Of a stretch of DNA of 64,000 nucleotides, positions 8,249 through 17,309 are shown in pieces. The first letter of the stretch is position 1; every line of letters begins with the position of its first letter. The DNA is from CAWDCV01 sp963728125 (GTDB lineage: Bacteria > Actinomycetota > Actinomycetes > CAWDCV01), in the NCBI GenBank assembly GCA_963728125.1, contig CAVSIZ010000019.1:434001-498000 (forward strand). The letters are read 5' to 3'. The notes beneath the pieces are model-generated. The model was not told the DNA's origin and did not search any database. It saw nothing but the letters and a program-made list of their open reading frames with translations. A program made the position numbers and the translations under genes.

Positions 8249-9171
8249 TGCAATCGAATCCTCGGGTCGAGGGCGGCATAGGCGAGGTCGACGACCAAGT
8301 TCAGCAAGACGAAGATGAGGACGCCGTACGTCACCACGCCGATGATGATCGGGTTGTTCTGCTGCTGAATGGCGACCACGAGCGCGAGTCCGATGCCATC
8401 CCAGTTGAAGATCGACTCGGTGATGATGGCGCCACCGAGCAGGGCTCCGAACGAGATGCCGAGATACGTCAGGACAGGAATCACGGAGTTACGCATGACG
8501 TGCTTGAGCACGACGCGACTGCGTGCCAACCCCTTCGCCGTGGCCGTTCGGACGTAGTCGGCGCGCAGCGTCTCCAGCATCGTGCTGCGCATGAGCCGCG
8601 CCACCAGCGCCGCGTCGACCAGCGCGAGGGTCAGAGCCGGCAGGATGTACGACGCGAACCCATCATTCATGCCGAACAGCGGCAGCCATCCGAGCTGTAC
8701 GGCGAAGATGTTCTGCAGCAGCAACCCGATGACAAACGTCGGGAAGCCGATCGCGCACGTCGTCAAGATGGTGACGATGACGTCGGTGGGGCTGTATCGC
8801 TTCAGCGCTGCAATGATTCCCGCGCTGAACCCGATGATCACGTCGAAGGTGATCGCGACCACGGCCAGCTTGGCGCTGTTGACGAATTTGGGGGCGAGCA
8901 CCTCGCTGACCGGGCGGCGCTGGGTGTAGTCCTCGCCGAGGTCGCCCCGCAGTGTGCGGAAGACGTAGTTGCCGTACTGCACGACGAGCGGGTCGTCCAA
9001 CCCGTACCGCTCGCGCAACTCCTCGACGACTGCGGGGTCACGAACGCGATCGCCGCCCAGCGAGCCGACCGGGTCGCCGGGCAGCACGAACAGGCAGCAG
9101 AAGAGCACCAGGGTGGCGCCGAGCACGACGAGCACGAGCTGGAAGAGCCGGCGGGCGATGTACCTACCCAT
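8245..9171 (-). CDS. ABC transporter permease, DppB/OppB type (308 aa)
   Basis: Partner permease of the importer. It begins with the typical MxxYIxRRLxQ motif (MGRYIARRLFQLVLV), has six hydrophobic segments and an EAA loop (GLARSRVVLKHVMRNSVIP). The proline-rich periplasmic region after helix 1 (LPGDPVG) is also characteristic. The gene follows the binding-protein gene after a 116-nt gap that holds a long hairpin, and overlaps the DppC-type gene by 4 nt. Confidence 0.92.
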   Translation of the reverse strand: MGRYIARRLFQLVLVVLGATLVLFCCLFVLPGDPVGSLGGDRVRDPAVVEELRERYGLDDPLVVQYGNYVFRTLRGDLGEDYTQRRPVSEVLAPKFVNSAKLAVVAITFDVIIGFSAGIIAALKRYSPTDVIVTILTTCAIGFPTFVIGLLLQNIFAVQLGWLPLFGMNDGFASYILPALTLALVDAALVARLMRSTMLETLRADYVRTATAKGLARSRVVLKHVMRNSVIPVLTYLGISFGALLGGAIITESIFNWDGIGLALVVAIQQQNNPIIIGVVTYGVLIFVLLNLVVDLAYAALDPRIRLQ

Positions 9172-9189
9172 GGAGTCCTCCTCGAGAAA

Positions 9190-9254
9190 CAGGACTCGTG
9201 GAAGCGGCAGCGCCTTGGGAGGCAGGAGCTCTCACCGCCGCTTCCACGGTCCTG
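9190..9254 (-). terminator. Intercistronic stem-loop between binding protein and permeases
   Basis: The arms 9190-9208 and 9237-9254 pair over about 18 bp with one bulged base and a 28-nt loop. It lies between the solute-binding-protein gene and the permease genes. Such structures often stabilise the upstream mRNA or stop part of the transcripts so that binding protein exceeds permease. That role is inferred from position. Confidence 0.6.
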
Positions 9255-9287
9255 TGGCTTCGGTCGAACCGAGAACGTGTTGCGGGA

Positions 9288-10967
9288 TCAGCCAGAGCCG
9301 GCCTTGAGGCTGATCCGATCGAGCGGCACCTCCTCGAAGAAATCGAGCTTGCCGCCGCTGAACTTGGATGAGTCGAACAGCCGGAAGGCGCTGCGGTTCC
9401 ACAGCGGGATCAGCGCCATGTCCTCCATGGCGACCTGCTCGGCCTGCTGAAGCAGCTCGATCCGTGCCGCCCGGTCCGTCGTCGCTGACGCCTCGGTGAG
9501 CAGGGCGTCGAACTCGGGGTTGCTGTAGCGGCTGCGGTTGTCACCGACCACACGCCCGCTCTCGTCACGGTTGATCGACTCGGTGGACAGCAGCGGGAAC
9601 AGGAAGTTCTGCGGCGTCGGGTAGTCGGCACCCCAGGCGAAGCGGAACAGTCCGGTCGCGCCCGGGTCCTGCTGCGAGTCGAGGAACTGCGTGAACGGCG
9701 TCCCCTGGAGGTCGACCTGCCAGCCCAGGGTCTCCTGCAGCTGCTGGCCGACGGCCTGCACCCACTCCTCGTGGCCGGCGCCGGTGTTGTACTGCAGTTT
9801 GATGGTCGAGCCCGACGGGAGTCCGGCCTGCTCGGCGTACTGCTTCGCCTGCTCCGGGTCGTGCTCGGCGCAGGACTCGCACAGGCCCTGCTGGTAGGCG
9901 TCGGTGAAGACCGGCGGGACGATCGTCGTCGACTCCGTGTACAGCCCTTGCAGGACACTGTCGATGATCGCCTGACGATCGATGGCGTACGAGATCGCGA
10001 GGCGCGCCTCGAGCGTGCCGGTGGGACCGGCGTCGTCGATCGGCAGCAGGAAGTTCATGCCATTGGTCTGCTGCTCGATCCACTTGTCCTCGGGCTCGTA
10101 CCGCTCCTTCGCTGCGGACAGCTGGGGCGTGGGCATGCGGGCCCAGTCGAACTGACCGGACTGGAAGCCCTGATACTCGAGCTCCACGGAGTTCGCCGGG
10201 TTGAGGATGGAGATCTCGACGCGCTCGAGTGTCGGCTTCGGCTCGAATGAGTAGGCGTCGCTCGGCACCAGCGTGATGCTGGTGTTGTGCTGCCACGGCT
10301 CGGCCATCTGGAACGGCCCATTGCCGATCGGCATGTCGTTGTACTCCGCGTTGTCGGCCTCGCCCGCCGTCGACGGCACCGGGCTCATCACCGTGTGCGT
10401 GGTCTTGGTGTCGAACTCGCAGTCGGGCTCCGCCATGGAGACGATCAACGTGTTGTCGTCAGGGGCTGATAGCCCCGAGAAGGTGGTAGCAGTGCCGCCC
10501 TGAAGTTCCGCGAAGCCGGCGATCCCAGCCATGTGATACGCCACGTCGGAGGCCGCGCTGCCCTTTGCTGCCCGTGTCATGCCGGCGATGAAGGACTCTG
10601 CTGTGACCACTTCACCGTTGCTGAACGTCGTGCCCGGCTGCAGGTTGAACGTCCACTGCGAGCAATCGGCGTTGGTCTCCCACTTCGTGGCTACCCCTGG
10701 TTGGAGTTGCGATTCGTCATCCACGCGGGTCAGGCCAACGAACATCTTGTGCGTGACCTGCTGACCTTCGGACTCTTGGGAGTTGTACGGATCGATAGCG
10801 GTCGGCTCGGTGATGCCGAATCGGAAGACGCCGCCCTCCTGGCTGCCGCCCTCCTCGCCAGGCTGTGGGGAGGCGGAGTCGCCGCCACCACACGCCGTGA
10901 GCAGCAGGGTGCCGGCGGCCAGCCCAGCCGCCCAGCGCGCCGATCGTCCGTGCCAGGTAGGTGCCAT
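9288..10967 (-). CDS. Extracellular solute-binding lipoprotein, family 5 (559 aa)
   Basis: A signal peptide with lipobox LTAC places the lipidated cysteine at residue 26, so the protein is anchored outside the membrane. The rest matches the DppA/OppA fold (SBP_bac_5), with the early block YNSQESEGQQVTHKMFVGL and the YAIDRQAIID motif in the second half. It would deliver peptides or similar solutes to the two permeases. The ATG at 10967 follows GGGAGACAGC; the longer frame up to 11096 lacks a ribosome site. ATPase subunits are absent from the window and must come from elsewhere if the importer works. Confidence 0.9.
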   Translation of the reverse strand: MAPTWHGRSARWAAGLAAGTLLLTACGGGDSASPQPGEEGGSQEGGVFRFGITEPTAIDPYNSQESEGQQVTHKMFVGLTRVDDESQLQPGVATKWETNADCSQWTFNLQPGTTFSNGEVVTAESFIAGMTRAAKGSAASDVAYHMAGIAGFAELQGGTATTFSGLSAPDDNTLIVSMAEPDCEFDTKTTHTVMSPVPSTAGEADNAEYNDMPIGNGPFQMAEPWQHNTSITLVPSDAYSFEPKPTLERVEISILNPANSVELEYQGFQSGQFDWARMPTPQLSAAKERYEPEDKWIEQQTNGMNFLLPIDDAGPTGTLEARLAISYAIDRQAIIDSVLQGLYTESTTIVPPVFTDAYQQGLCESCAEHDPEQAKQYAEQAGLPSGSTIKLQYNTGAGHEEWVQAVGQQLQETLGWQVDLQGTPFTQFLDSQQDPGATGLFRFAWGADYPTPQNFLFPLLSTESINRDESGRVVGDNRSRYSNPEFDALLTEASATTDRAARIELLQQAEQVAMEDMALIPLWNRSAFRLFDSSKFSGGKLDFFEEVPLDRISLKAGSG

Positions 10968-11104
10968 GCTGTCTCCCGCCTCCGCTCGACGGCGACCCCA
11001 ATGTCGCTCGTGTAAGGCACTCAATCCTCTGAGCGCCTTTAGCGCAAGTAGCAGTGGCCTGATCGTTACTCGCGCGTGCTGGGCCGTCCTCGGCAAAGAC
11101 GAGT

Positions 11105-11147
11105 TGTCCGAACGTGCTCGCGTTCTCGGACGGGGCGCGTTCGGACA
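11105..11147. repeat. 10-bp inverted repeat between GNAT gene and importer operon
   Basis: TGTCCGAACG at 11105-11114 is matched by its reverse complement at 11138-11147 (23-nt spacer). It lies 20 nt beyond the GNAT stop and 138 nt before the binding-protein start, so it may terminate the GNAT transcript or be an operator for the importer. Confidence 0.4.
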
Positions 11148-11166
11148 GGTCGAAAGGAGGGGCCAG

Positions 11167-11757
11167 CTACATCTGGCGGCGGGCGAGTTCGTAGAGGGCG
11201 ACCGCGTAGGCCATCCGCGGGCTGCGGTCGACGGTGAAGTCGAGATCGCGCCGCCGGCGGAAGCCCATCCGGCGATACAGGAGCTGCGCTTCTTCCATCT
11301 GGGGCGCTGTCGTCAACACCGCTTCGTCCAGGCCCATGTCCGCCGACCGGCGCATGCACTCCTGCAGCAGCGCCCGAGCCACCCCTCGACCACGTGCCGC
11401 CGCCCGTACGGCTAACGCCGAGATCTCGCCGCGGACCGGGCTCGCCAGCTCGGCAAAGGGGTTGCGCGCCGTGACCAGCGCGACCGTGCCGAGCAGCGTC
11501 GGCGCCGACAGCTCCTCCGCGACGAGCAGCCCTCCGACAGCGACCTGCAGGCGCACTCCGTCGATCGTGGGCGCCCGATCTGCCCGGATCAGACCCTCGC
11601 CGACGTAGACCTCACGCAGCAGCGTGGCCACCGGCTCCACGTCATGGACGGCCGCATCTCGCACCGTGAAGTCGTCGAAGTTGCGCGTTCCCCGGGCAAG
11701 GCGCGGCGCCCGCGGCTGGCCGTCGGAGCTGCCCGCTCGCGCGTTGGAACGCCGCAT
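11167..11757 (-). CDS. GNAT-family N-acetyltransferase (196 aa)
   Basis: The acetyl-CoA binding motif is visible as RAAARGRGVARALLQE at the middle of the protein, preceded by the beta-strand block GEISALAVR and followed by QLLYRRMGFRRR near the C-terminus, the classic GNAT layout. The acceptor is unknown. The first 25 residues are basic and poorly ordered; the ATG at 11757 has a purine-rich GGGAG just upstream, but a later start is possible. The gene is monocistronic and divergent from the phosphate transporter pair. Confidence 0.85.
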   Translation of the reverse strand: MRRSNARAGSSDGQPRAPRLARGTRNFDDFTVRDAAVHDVEPVATLLREVYVGEGLIRADRAPTIDGVRLQVAVGGLLVAEELSAPTLLGTVALVTARNPFAELASPVRGEISALAVRAAARGRGVARALLQECMRRSADMGLDEAVLTTAPQMEEAQLLYRRMGFRRRRDLDFTVDRSPRMAYAVALYELARRQM

Positions 11758-11984
11758 CTCCCGCTCGCCTCCCGCGCGGGTCCGCCGATCAGCGGGTCGG
11801 CCACCGCGGTCGGGTCCCCGTATTCGCGGTCAGCCGTGCGGGCATGGCGGAGGGCCCGCGGCCGCAGAATCGCACGTCAGCGGCATTCTTGCCTAGGGCT
11901 GGGACGCCCGCTGCAGCCACATCGTTATCCACCGTGCCCCTAGTATTTCGAACGGTTTCGCCTTCGGGACACTCGGAGTACGCC

Positions 11985-12599
11985 GTGCGCTTTCGTTTGA
12001 CCCCACAGGAGACGAGCTTCTATCCGATGTTCGCCCAAGCGGCGGACAACATCGTCGCTGCGGCCAAGCTCCTCGACGAGCTCTTCAGCCAGGACGTCAA
12101 CGACGCGCTGGTCGAGAAGATGAAGGACATCGAGCACCAGGGCGACGACGTCACCCACGACATCATGCGGCGACTCAACTTGACCTTTGTTACGCCATTC
12201 GACCGCGAGGACATCTACTCGCTGGCGAGCCGGCTGGACGACATCGTGGACGCCATGGAGGAGTCGGTCGATCTCGTCGTCCTCTACAAGCTGCGCGTCC
12301 TGCCGCCCGAGATGGCCGATCAAGTCGCCGTCCTGCAGCGGATGGCTGAGCTGACCGCGCAGGCCATGCCGCGGCTGCGGACGCTCAAGGACCTCGACGA
12401 CTACTGGATCGAGATCAATCGGCTGGAAAACGACGCCGACCGGCTCTATCGACGGTTGCTGGCAAAGCTGTTCGACGGCGAGTACGACGCGCTCACTGTC
12501 CTCAAGCTCAAGGATGTGGTGGACGCACTCGAGGAAGCAGCCGACGCGTTCGAACACGTCGCTAACACGGTCGAGACGATCGTGCTCAAGGAGTCGTGA
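11985..12599 (+). CDS. DUF47/PhoU-like phosphate transport regulator (204 aa)
   Basis: All-helical DUF47 protein, the standard companion of Pit transporters; family members are distant PhoU relatives thought to regulate low-affinity phosphate uptake. Recognisable blocks are AQAADNIVAAAKLLDE near the start and the KDIEHQGDDVTHDI metal-binding-like motif. The GTG at 11985, preceded by GGAG, fits the known N-terminus (VRFRLTPQE); the frame upstream to 11844 is low in family character. Only 3 nt separate it from pitA, so the two form an operon. Confidence 0.9.
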   Translation: MRFRLTPQETSFYPMFAQAADNIVAAAKLLDELFSQDVNDALVEKMKDIEHQGDDVTHDIMRRLNLTFVTPFDREDIYSLASRLDDIVDAMEESVDLVVLYKLRVLPPEMADQVAVLQRMAELTAQAMPRLRTLKDLDDYWIEINRLENDADRLYRRLLAKLFDGEYDALTVLKLKDVVDALEEAADAFEHVANTVETIVLKES

Positions 12600-12602
12600 C
12601 GG

Positions 12603-13598
12603 GTGGAGGTCCTCGGGATCATCCTCGTCATCGCAACCGCCCTGGCCTTCGACTACACCAACGGGTTCCACGACGCAGCGAATGCGATCGCCACCTCGGT
12701 GTCCACCCGAGCGCTCACGCCTCGTGTCGCGCTCATGCTTGCGGCCGTGATGAACCTGATCGGGGCGTTCCTTGGCACCGGCGTTGCCAAGACCGTGGGT
12801 TCCGGCATCATCGAAGCGCCGTCGGGGACCAGCGGTCTTGTCGTGGTCTTCTGTGCCCTCATCGGGGCGATCGCCTGGAACCTCACCACGTGGTACTTCG
12901 GGCTGCCCTCGTCGTCGTCGCACGCGCTCATCGGCGGCCTGATCGGCGCCGCGATTGCCTCGGCCGGTGTCGTGCTGTGGAGCGGCGTGGTCGACAGCGT
13001 GCTGCTGCCCATGGTCATCTCGCCGCTCGTCGGCTTCACCCTCGCCTACCTGCTGATGGTGGCGATCCTGTGGACGTTCCGCCACGCCCATCCCGGGGCG
13101 CTCACTCGCCGCTTTCGGCTGGCGCAGACGGTATCGGCCGCTGGCATGGCGCTGGGGCACGGGCTGCAGGACGCCCAAAAGACGATGGGTGTCATCGTCC
13201 TTGCGCTGGTCACGGCGGGCTACCAAGACACGTTCGATATCCCCTGGTGGGTGGTCCTCCTGTCCGCCGGCGCGCTGTCAGCCGGGACGTACGCCGGCGG
13301 CTGGCGCATCATGCGCACGCTTGGCCGTCGCGTCATCGAGCTCGACCCGCCGCGCGGCTTTGCGGCCGAGACGACCGCGGCCTCGGTGCTGTACGTCGCT
13401 GCGTTTGCCTTCCATGCGCCGATCTCCACCACGCAGACGATCACCTCGGCGATCATGGGGGTAGGCGCAACCCGGCGCCTATCGGCGGTGCGCTGGGGCG
13501 TTGCCGGGAACATCCTGTGGGCCTGGGTGCTGACGATCCCGATGTCGGCGTTGGCCGCAGCGGTCACCTACTCGATCGTGAACCTATTCGTCGGCTGA
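12603..13598 (+). CDS. pitA: PiT-family low-affinity inorganic phosphate transporter (331 aa)
   Basis: Integral membrane phosphate/cation symporter. The two inverted signature repeats are present: FDYTNGFHDAANAIATSV at residues 16-33 and the second copy ALGHGLQDAQKTMG in the C-terminal half. About ten transmembrane helices are predicted by eye. It starts with GTG immediately after the DUF47 gene. In this window the high-affinity Pst system lies 1-6 kb downstream, so low- and high-affinity phosphate uptake are clustered. Confidence 0.93.
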   Translation: MEVLGIILVIATALAFDYTNGFHDAANAIATSVSTRALTPRVALMLAAVMNLIGAFLGTGVAKTVGSGIIEAPSGTSGLVVVFCALIGAIAWNLTTWYFGLPSSSSHALIGGLIGAAIASAGVVLWSGVVDSVLLPMVISPLVGFTLAYLLMVAILWTFRHAHPGALTRRFRLAQTVSAAGMALGHGLQDAQKTMGVIVLALVTAGYQDTFDIPWWVVLLSAGALSAGTYAGGWRIMRTLGRRVIELDPPRGFAAETTAASVLYVAAFAFHAPISTTQTITSAIMGVGATRRLSAVRWGVAGNILWAWVLTIPMSALAAAVTYSIVNLFVG

Positions 13599-13612
13599 GA
13601 AACGGCCATTCA

Positions 13613-13990
13613 CTACCCACTTTCCGGCTCGAATAGCTGACGGATCTCGACCTCGACCTCCGCGCCATACTCGCCCGGATAGATCCGGGAGAACGCCTCG
13701 AAGGGGAGACGCTCGGCCCATTCGACGGCTTCGTCCATCGACGGCACCTGAAGGATCCAGTAGCCCGCGATGAGTTCCTTCGGTTTGGGGAAAGGCCCGT
13801 TGAGGACCGTGCGGTCCCCGCCGGAGAACCTCACCCGCCTCCCGGTGGCACTCGGCAGGAGCCCGCCGAGGTCGATCAGCACGCCGGCGTTCTTGAGCTC
13901 GTCGTTGTACCTGCCCATGGTGACCAGAAGCTCATCGCTCGGAGCTGCGCCCGGTTCCGGATCTCCCTTGATCAGCAACATGACACGCAT
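13613..13990 (-). CDS. YCII/DGPF-domain protein (125 aa)
   Basis: A single YCII-related domain, marked by MRVMLLIKGD at the start and the GPFPKPKELIAGYWILQV block in the middle. Proteins of this type often accompany ECF sigma factors or act as small ferredoxin-fold enzymes or binding proteins; no biochemical role can be assigned. It is convergent with pitA (14-nt gap) and divergent from the small membrane protein at 14045. Confidence 0.82.
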   Translation of the reverse strand: MRVMLLIKGDPEPGAAPSDELLVTMGRYNDELKNAGVLIDLGGLLPSATGRRVRFSGGDRTVLNGPFPKPKELIAGYWILQVPSMDEAVEWAERLPFEAFSRIYPGEYGAEVEVEIRQLFEPESG

Positions 13991-14044
13991 GTCGTGGCTC
14001 CTTCCGGGCGTGGGCGGTCACGACCATCGTGACAGGGTGAAGGC

Positions 14045-14521
14045 GTGGTACGCCGCTGGGGACGGAACCCAGATCCGGACCGACCCAGCCACGTTCGCGG
14101 GCTCGGCGTCGCCATCTTCGCCGCGATTGGCCAGCTGCTCGTGGCACTGCCCGGACAGACAACCAGCAGCGCTCTTCCGATCAGTTGGCTCATCCTCACG
14201 GTCCCGATCACGCTCGTCAGCACTGCGGTGCTCTTCGGCATCATCGTGCCGCGCGCCGATGCCCGCACCGCCGTGCTGCTCGCCGTCGCGGCGGTCCTGA
14301 GCCTGCTCGTCTTCCGGTTCGGGGTCACCTTGCCGCTCGCCGGCGCCGCGATGGTCATCGCTCGCGACGTCCCGCTGCGCGAGCCGGATCAGACCCGCAA
14401 GGCAGTCGTCGCGCTGGTTCTCAGCATCGTCACACTTGGCCTCGTGGCATGGTTCGGCCTGGTCGACGCCTTCGACGCGATCGACCGACTGCGCGCTGAA
14501 AACGGGCTCCAGACGCCCTAG
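14045..14521 (+). CDS. Hypothetical four-helix membrane protein (158 aa)
   Basis: The protein has a basic N-terminus (residues 1-20) and four hydrophobic segments at about 20-38, 44-66, 74-104 and 121-140. I recognise no family. It starts at GTG 14045 after GTGAAGGC. Its TAG stop overlaps the TAG stop of pstB on the other strand (shared CTAG at 14518-14521), so transcription of the two genes converges without a gap. Composition is like that of its neighbours. Confidence 0.6.
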   Translation: MVRRWGRNPDPDRPSHVRGLGVAIFAAIGQLLVALPGQTTSSALPISWLILTVPITLVSTAVLFGIIVPRADARTAVLLAVAAVLSLLVFRFGVTLPLAGAAMVIARDVPLREPDQTRKAVVALVLSIVTLGLVAWFGLVDAFDAIDRLRAENGLQTP

Positions 14522-15397
14522 CCGAAGCGGCCGCTGATGTAGTCCTCGGTGCGCCGGTCGCTCGGGTTGGAGAAGATCTTCTTCGTCGTGTCGACCTCAA
14601 CGAGCCGTCCGTGCCGCTCGCCCTTCTCGTCCACGTCGGCAGTGAAGAATGCGGTGCGATCGGAGACGCGAGCTGCCTGCTGCATGTTGTGCGTGACGAT
14701 CACGATCGTGTAGTCGCGCACCAGATCCTGCATGAGGTCCTCGATCTTCGCGGTCGCGATCGGGTCGAGGGCCGAGCAGGGCTCGTCCATGAGTACGACC
14801 TCGGGCTTGACCGCGATCGCGCGGGCGATGCACAGGCGCTGCTGCTGGCCACCGGACAGGGACAGTCCGCTCTGCTTCAGCTTGTCCTTGACCTCGTCCC
14901 ACAGCGCCGCAGCCGTCAGCGCCTCCTCGACGGCCTCGTCGAGGAGGCCTTTCGACAGGCGCATGCCTTGGACCTTGGGTCCATACGCGATGTTGTCGTA
15001 GATCGATTTGGGGAAGGGGTTGGGCTTCTGGAACACCATCCCGATCCGCCGACGCACCTCGATGGCATCGACCTGATCGCCGTAGAGGTCCTGGTCGTGG
15101 TAGAGGATCTTGCCAGCGATATGCGCGCCGGGGATGAGGTCGTTGGTGCGGTTGAAGCAGCGCAGCACCGTGCTCTTGCCGCACCCAGACGGCCCGATGA
15201 GCGCCGAGATCTGGTTGCGTCCGATATCCATCGACACACCGCGGACGGCCTCGAAGGAGCCGTAGAAGACGCTGAGGTCGGATGACCGCGAAGACGGGGT
15301 CGACGACGTTGGCCGCGCCGGTCACTGTGCTCGGGCATCTCCGGCGTGGGGGCATGGCCGTGGATCTGTACGGCTTCGACACCGGGGACTCGTCCAC
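14518..15397 (-). CDS. pstB: Phosphate ABC transporter ATPase PstB, with an apparent frameshift near 15283
   Basis: ATP-binding subunit of the high-affinity phosphate importer: Walker A GPSGCGKST, signature LSGGQQQR and Walker B VVLMDEP are all intact in the frame ending at 14518. That frame has no good start before the GTG/ATG near 15237. The natural beginning is in another frame: a GTG at 15397, after GAGGAA and 4 nt past the pstA stop, reads through VVDPVFAV and then breaks at about 15283. The expected continuation SDLSVFYGSFEA is found one base out of register. One extra base (or two missing) separates the halves. Without the joined N-terminus the A-loop tyrosine region is lost. Confidence 0.85.
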
Positions 15398-15401
15398 GGC
15401 G

Positions 15402-16358
15402 TCAGTTCCTCGGGCGGGTCGTCGGCGTCGGAGATGGGTGTCTGGTCATCGTGGCGTCACCACCGTGTTGGTACTTGTTGCGCAGGAAGATCGCGACTGA
15501 GTTCATGGCAAGCAGAATGACCAGGAGCACGACGATCGCGGCCGATGCGGCCACCCGGAACTCCTCCTGCGGGCGCAGGGTCCAGTTGTAGATGAGGATC
15601 GGCAGTGTGGTGTAGCGGCTGTCCAGGCCGGTGGGGTTGAACGTGATGAACGAGACGCCGCCGAGAAGGATGAGAGGCGCCGCCTCCCCGAAGGCCCGGG
15701 ATAGCGCCAGGATGCTGCCGGTGGCCATTCCTGGGACAGAGGCGGGCAGCACCTGTCGCCACACCGTCTGCCATCGGGTCGCGCCGAGGGCGAGTGACCC
15801 GTCCCGAATCGACCCCGGAACGGCGCGAATGGCCTCCCGACTCGCGACGATGACCGTCGGGAGGACCAGTAGGGACAGGGTGAGCGAAGCCGTGAGGACG
15901 GTGAAGCCGAAGCCAAGGGCGCGGGCGATGATGCCGAGGCCGAGGATGCCGAAGACGATCGCCGGCACGGCGGCCAGGTTCTGCAGGTTCAGCTCGATGA
16001 GCCGGTTCCACCACCGCTCCTTGTTGGCGTACTCCTCGAGGTAGATGGAGGCGAGCACGCCGGTCGGTATGCAAAAGAGTGCCGTGAAACCAGTAACCCA
16101 GATCGACCCCATGATCGCCGATTGCACGCCGGCACGTTCTGGGCGCCGGGAGGGCATGTTGGTGATGAAGTCCCAACTCAAGCGCGGCAGCCCACTCCAG
16201 AAGATCGAGACGAGCAGGAGGACGAGAAAGACCAGGCCCACGGATAGGCAGAACAACAGGAGCAGCCGGAACGCGGTGTCCTTGAACGTCGAGCGATTCG
16301 ACTCGTCGAGCCGTGGCTCAGGCGGAGCGGGAGATGGCGCAGTGGCAGTGAAGGTCAC
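15402..16358 (-). CDS. pstA: Phosphate ABC transporter permease PstA (318 aa)
   Basis: Six-helix permease with the EAA loop ALGATRWQTVWRQVLPASVP near residues 215-235 and a C-terminal helix followed by a polar tail. The start is a GTG at 16358 whose GTGA overlaps the pstC stop by 4 nt; the frame is open far upstream but there it is only pstC antisense-frame noise. It pairs with PstC to move phosphate across the membrane. The stop lies 4 nt before the pstB GTG. Confidence 0.92.
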   Translation of the reverse strand: MTFTATAPSPAPPEPRLDESNRSTFKDTAFRLLLLFCLSVGLVFLVLLLVSIFWSGLPRLSWDFITNMPSRRPERAGVQSAIMGSIWVTGFTALFCIPTGVLASIYLEEYANKERWWNRLIELNLQNLAAVPAIVFGILGLGIIARALGFGFTVLTASLTLSLLVLPTVIVASREAIRAVPGSIRDGSLALGATRWQTVWRQVLPASVPGMATGSILALSRAFGEAAPLILLGGVSFITFNPTGLDSRYTTLPILIYNWTLRPQEEFRVAASAAIVVLLVILLAMNSVAIFLRNKYQHGGDATMTRHPSPTPTTRPRN

Positions 16359-17296
16359 TCGTACACCTCCCGGTACTTGCGGACCAGCCGAATGCTGATC
16401 AAGTTCATGACGAGGGTGATCAGGAAGAGCAGCGTGCCCACGGCGAAGATGGTCCGGTAGCCGACCGAGTCGACCGGCAGGTCCCCACCCGCCGCGGAGG
16501 CGATGAAGGACGTCATGGTCTGCATGCCCTCGAGCGGGTTCAGCGTCAGGTTGGGCCGACCACCGGCCGCGATCGTCACGATCATCGTCTCGCCGATCGC
16601 CCGAGAGATGCCGAGAACGAAGGCGGCGACGATGCCGGACAGCGCCGCTGGCACCACGACCCCGCTGGCCACCTGGCGCTTCGTGCTGCCCAGGGCGTAC
16701 GCCCCGTCGCGCAACGAGTTCGGCACCGCCGACATCGCGTCCTCGGACAGCGAGGCGATCGTTGGAATGATCATGACGCCCATGACCAGACCCGCGGACA
16801 GCGCGTTGTAGATCTCGATCTCCCACGGGAGCACGGTCTGGAGGAACGGAGTAACGAACTGCAGCGCGAAGAAGCCGTACACCACGGTGGGAATGCCGGC
16901 CAGCACCTCGAGGATGGGCTTGACCGTCTTTCGTACCCGGTCGGTGGCGTATTCACTGAGATAGATCGCGGAGCCGAGGCCGAGCGGTATGCACACGATC
17001 ACCGCGATGACGGTGATGACCAGCGTGCCCACGACGAGCGGCAGGACGCCGAAACTCGCGTCCGCGAACAGGGGCGCCCAGTCGGTGCCGAAGAGGAACT
17101 CGGAAAGGGATACCTCGGAGAAGAACTCGATTGTGGGGGGCAGCAGCGCCACCACGATGGCGACCGTCGTCAGGACCGAGACCAGGGCCGCGAGGACGAG
17201 GATGGCCTCGATGACGCGCTCACCCCAGCGAGGCTTCGACCGCCCCAGGGATCCCCCCGGGGCGGCCTGCGGCCTCGTCTCGGTTGTGACGGTCAC
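16355..17296 (-). CDS. pstC: Phosphate ABC transporter permease PstC (313 aa)
   Basis: Permease subunit with a cytosolic N-terminus of about 30 residues, six transmembrane helices and an EAA loop (ALGSTKRQVASGVVVPAALS). The motif LSEYATDRVRK and the block SRAIGETMIVTIAAGG are typical of PstC. The GTG at 17296 gives the family-like start VTVTTETRP; the frame continues to 17350 into pstS without a ribosome site. It overlaps pstA by 4 nt and follows pstS by 13 nt. Confidence 0.92.
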   Translation of the reverse strand: MTVTTETRPQAAPGGSLGRSKPRWGERVIEAILVLAALVSVLTTVAIVVALLPPTIEFFSEVSLSEFLFGTDWAPLFADASFGVLPLVVGTLVITVIAVIVCIPLGLGSAIYLSEYATDRVRKTVKPILEVLAGIPTVVYGFFALQFVTPFLQTVLPWEIEIYNALSAGLVMGVMIIPTIASLSEDAMSAVPNSLRDGAYALGSTKRQVASGVVVPAALSGIVAAFVLGISRAIGETMIVTIAAGGRPNLTLNPLEGMQTMTSFIASAAGGDLPVDSVGYRTIFAVGTLLFLITLVMNLISIRLVRKYREVYE

Positions 17297-17309
17297 GACT
17301 CGCCGACTC

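Noticed and set aside
11940..13226. A 428-codon minus-strand frame opposite the DUF47 and pitA genes.
   Set aside because: It is a shadow frame, rich in Arg/His/Asp, with no domain, and both plus-strand genes are firmly identified.
15402..16826. A 474-codon form of PstA.
   Set aside because: The first 156 codons overlap pstC in another frame; the GTG overlapping the pstC stop starts exactly at the family N-terminus.
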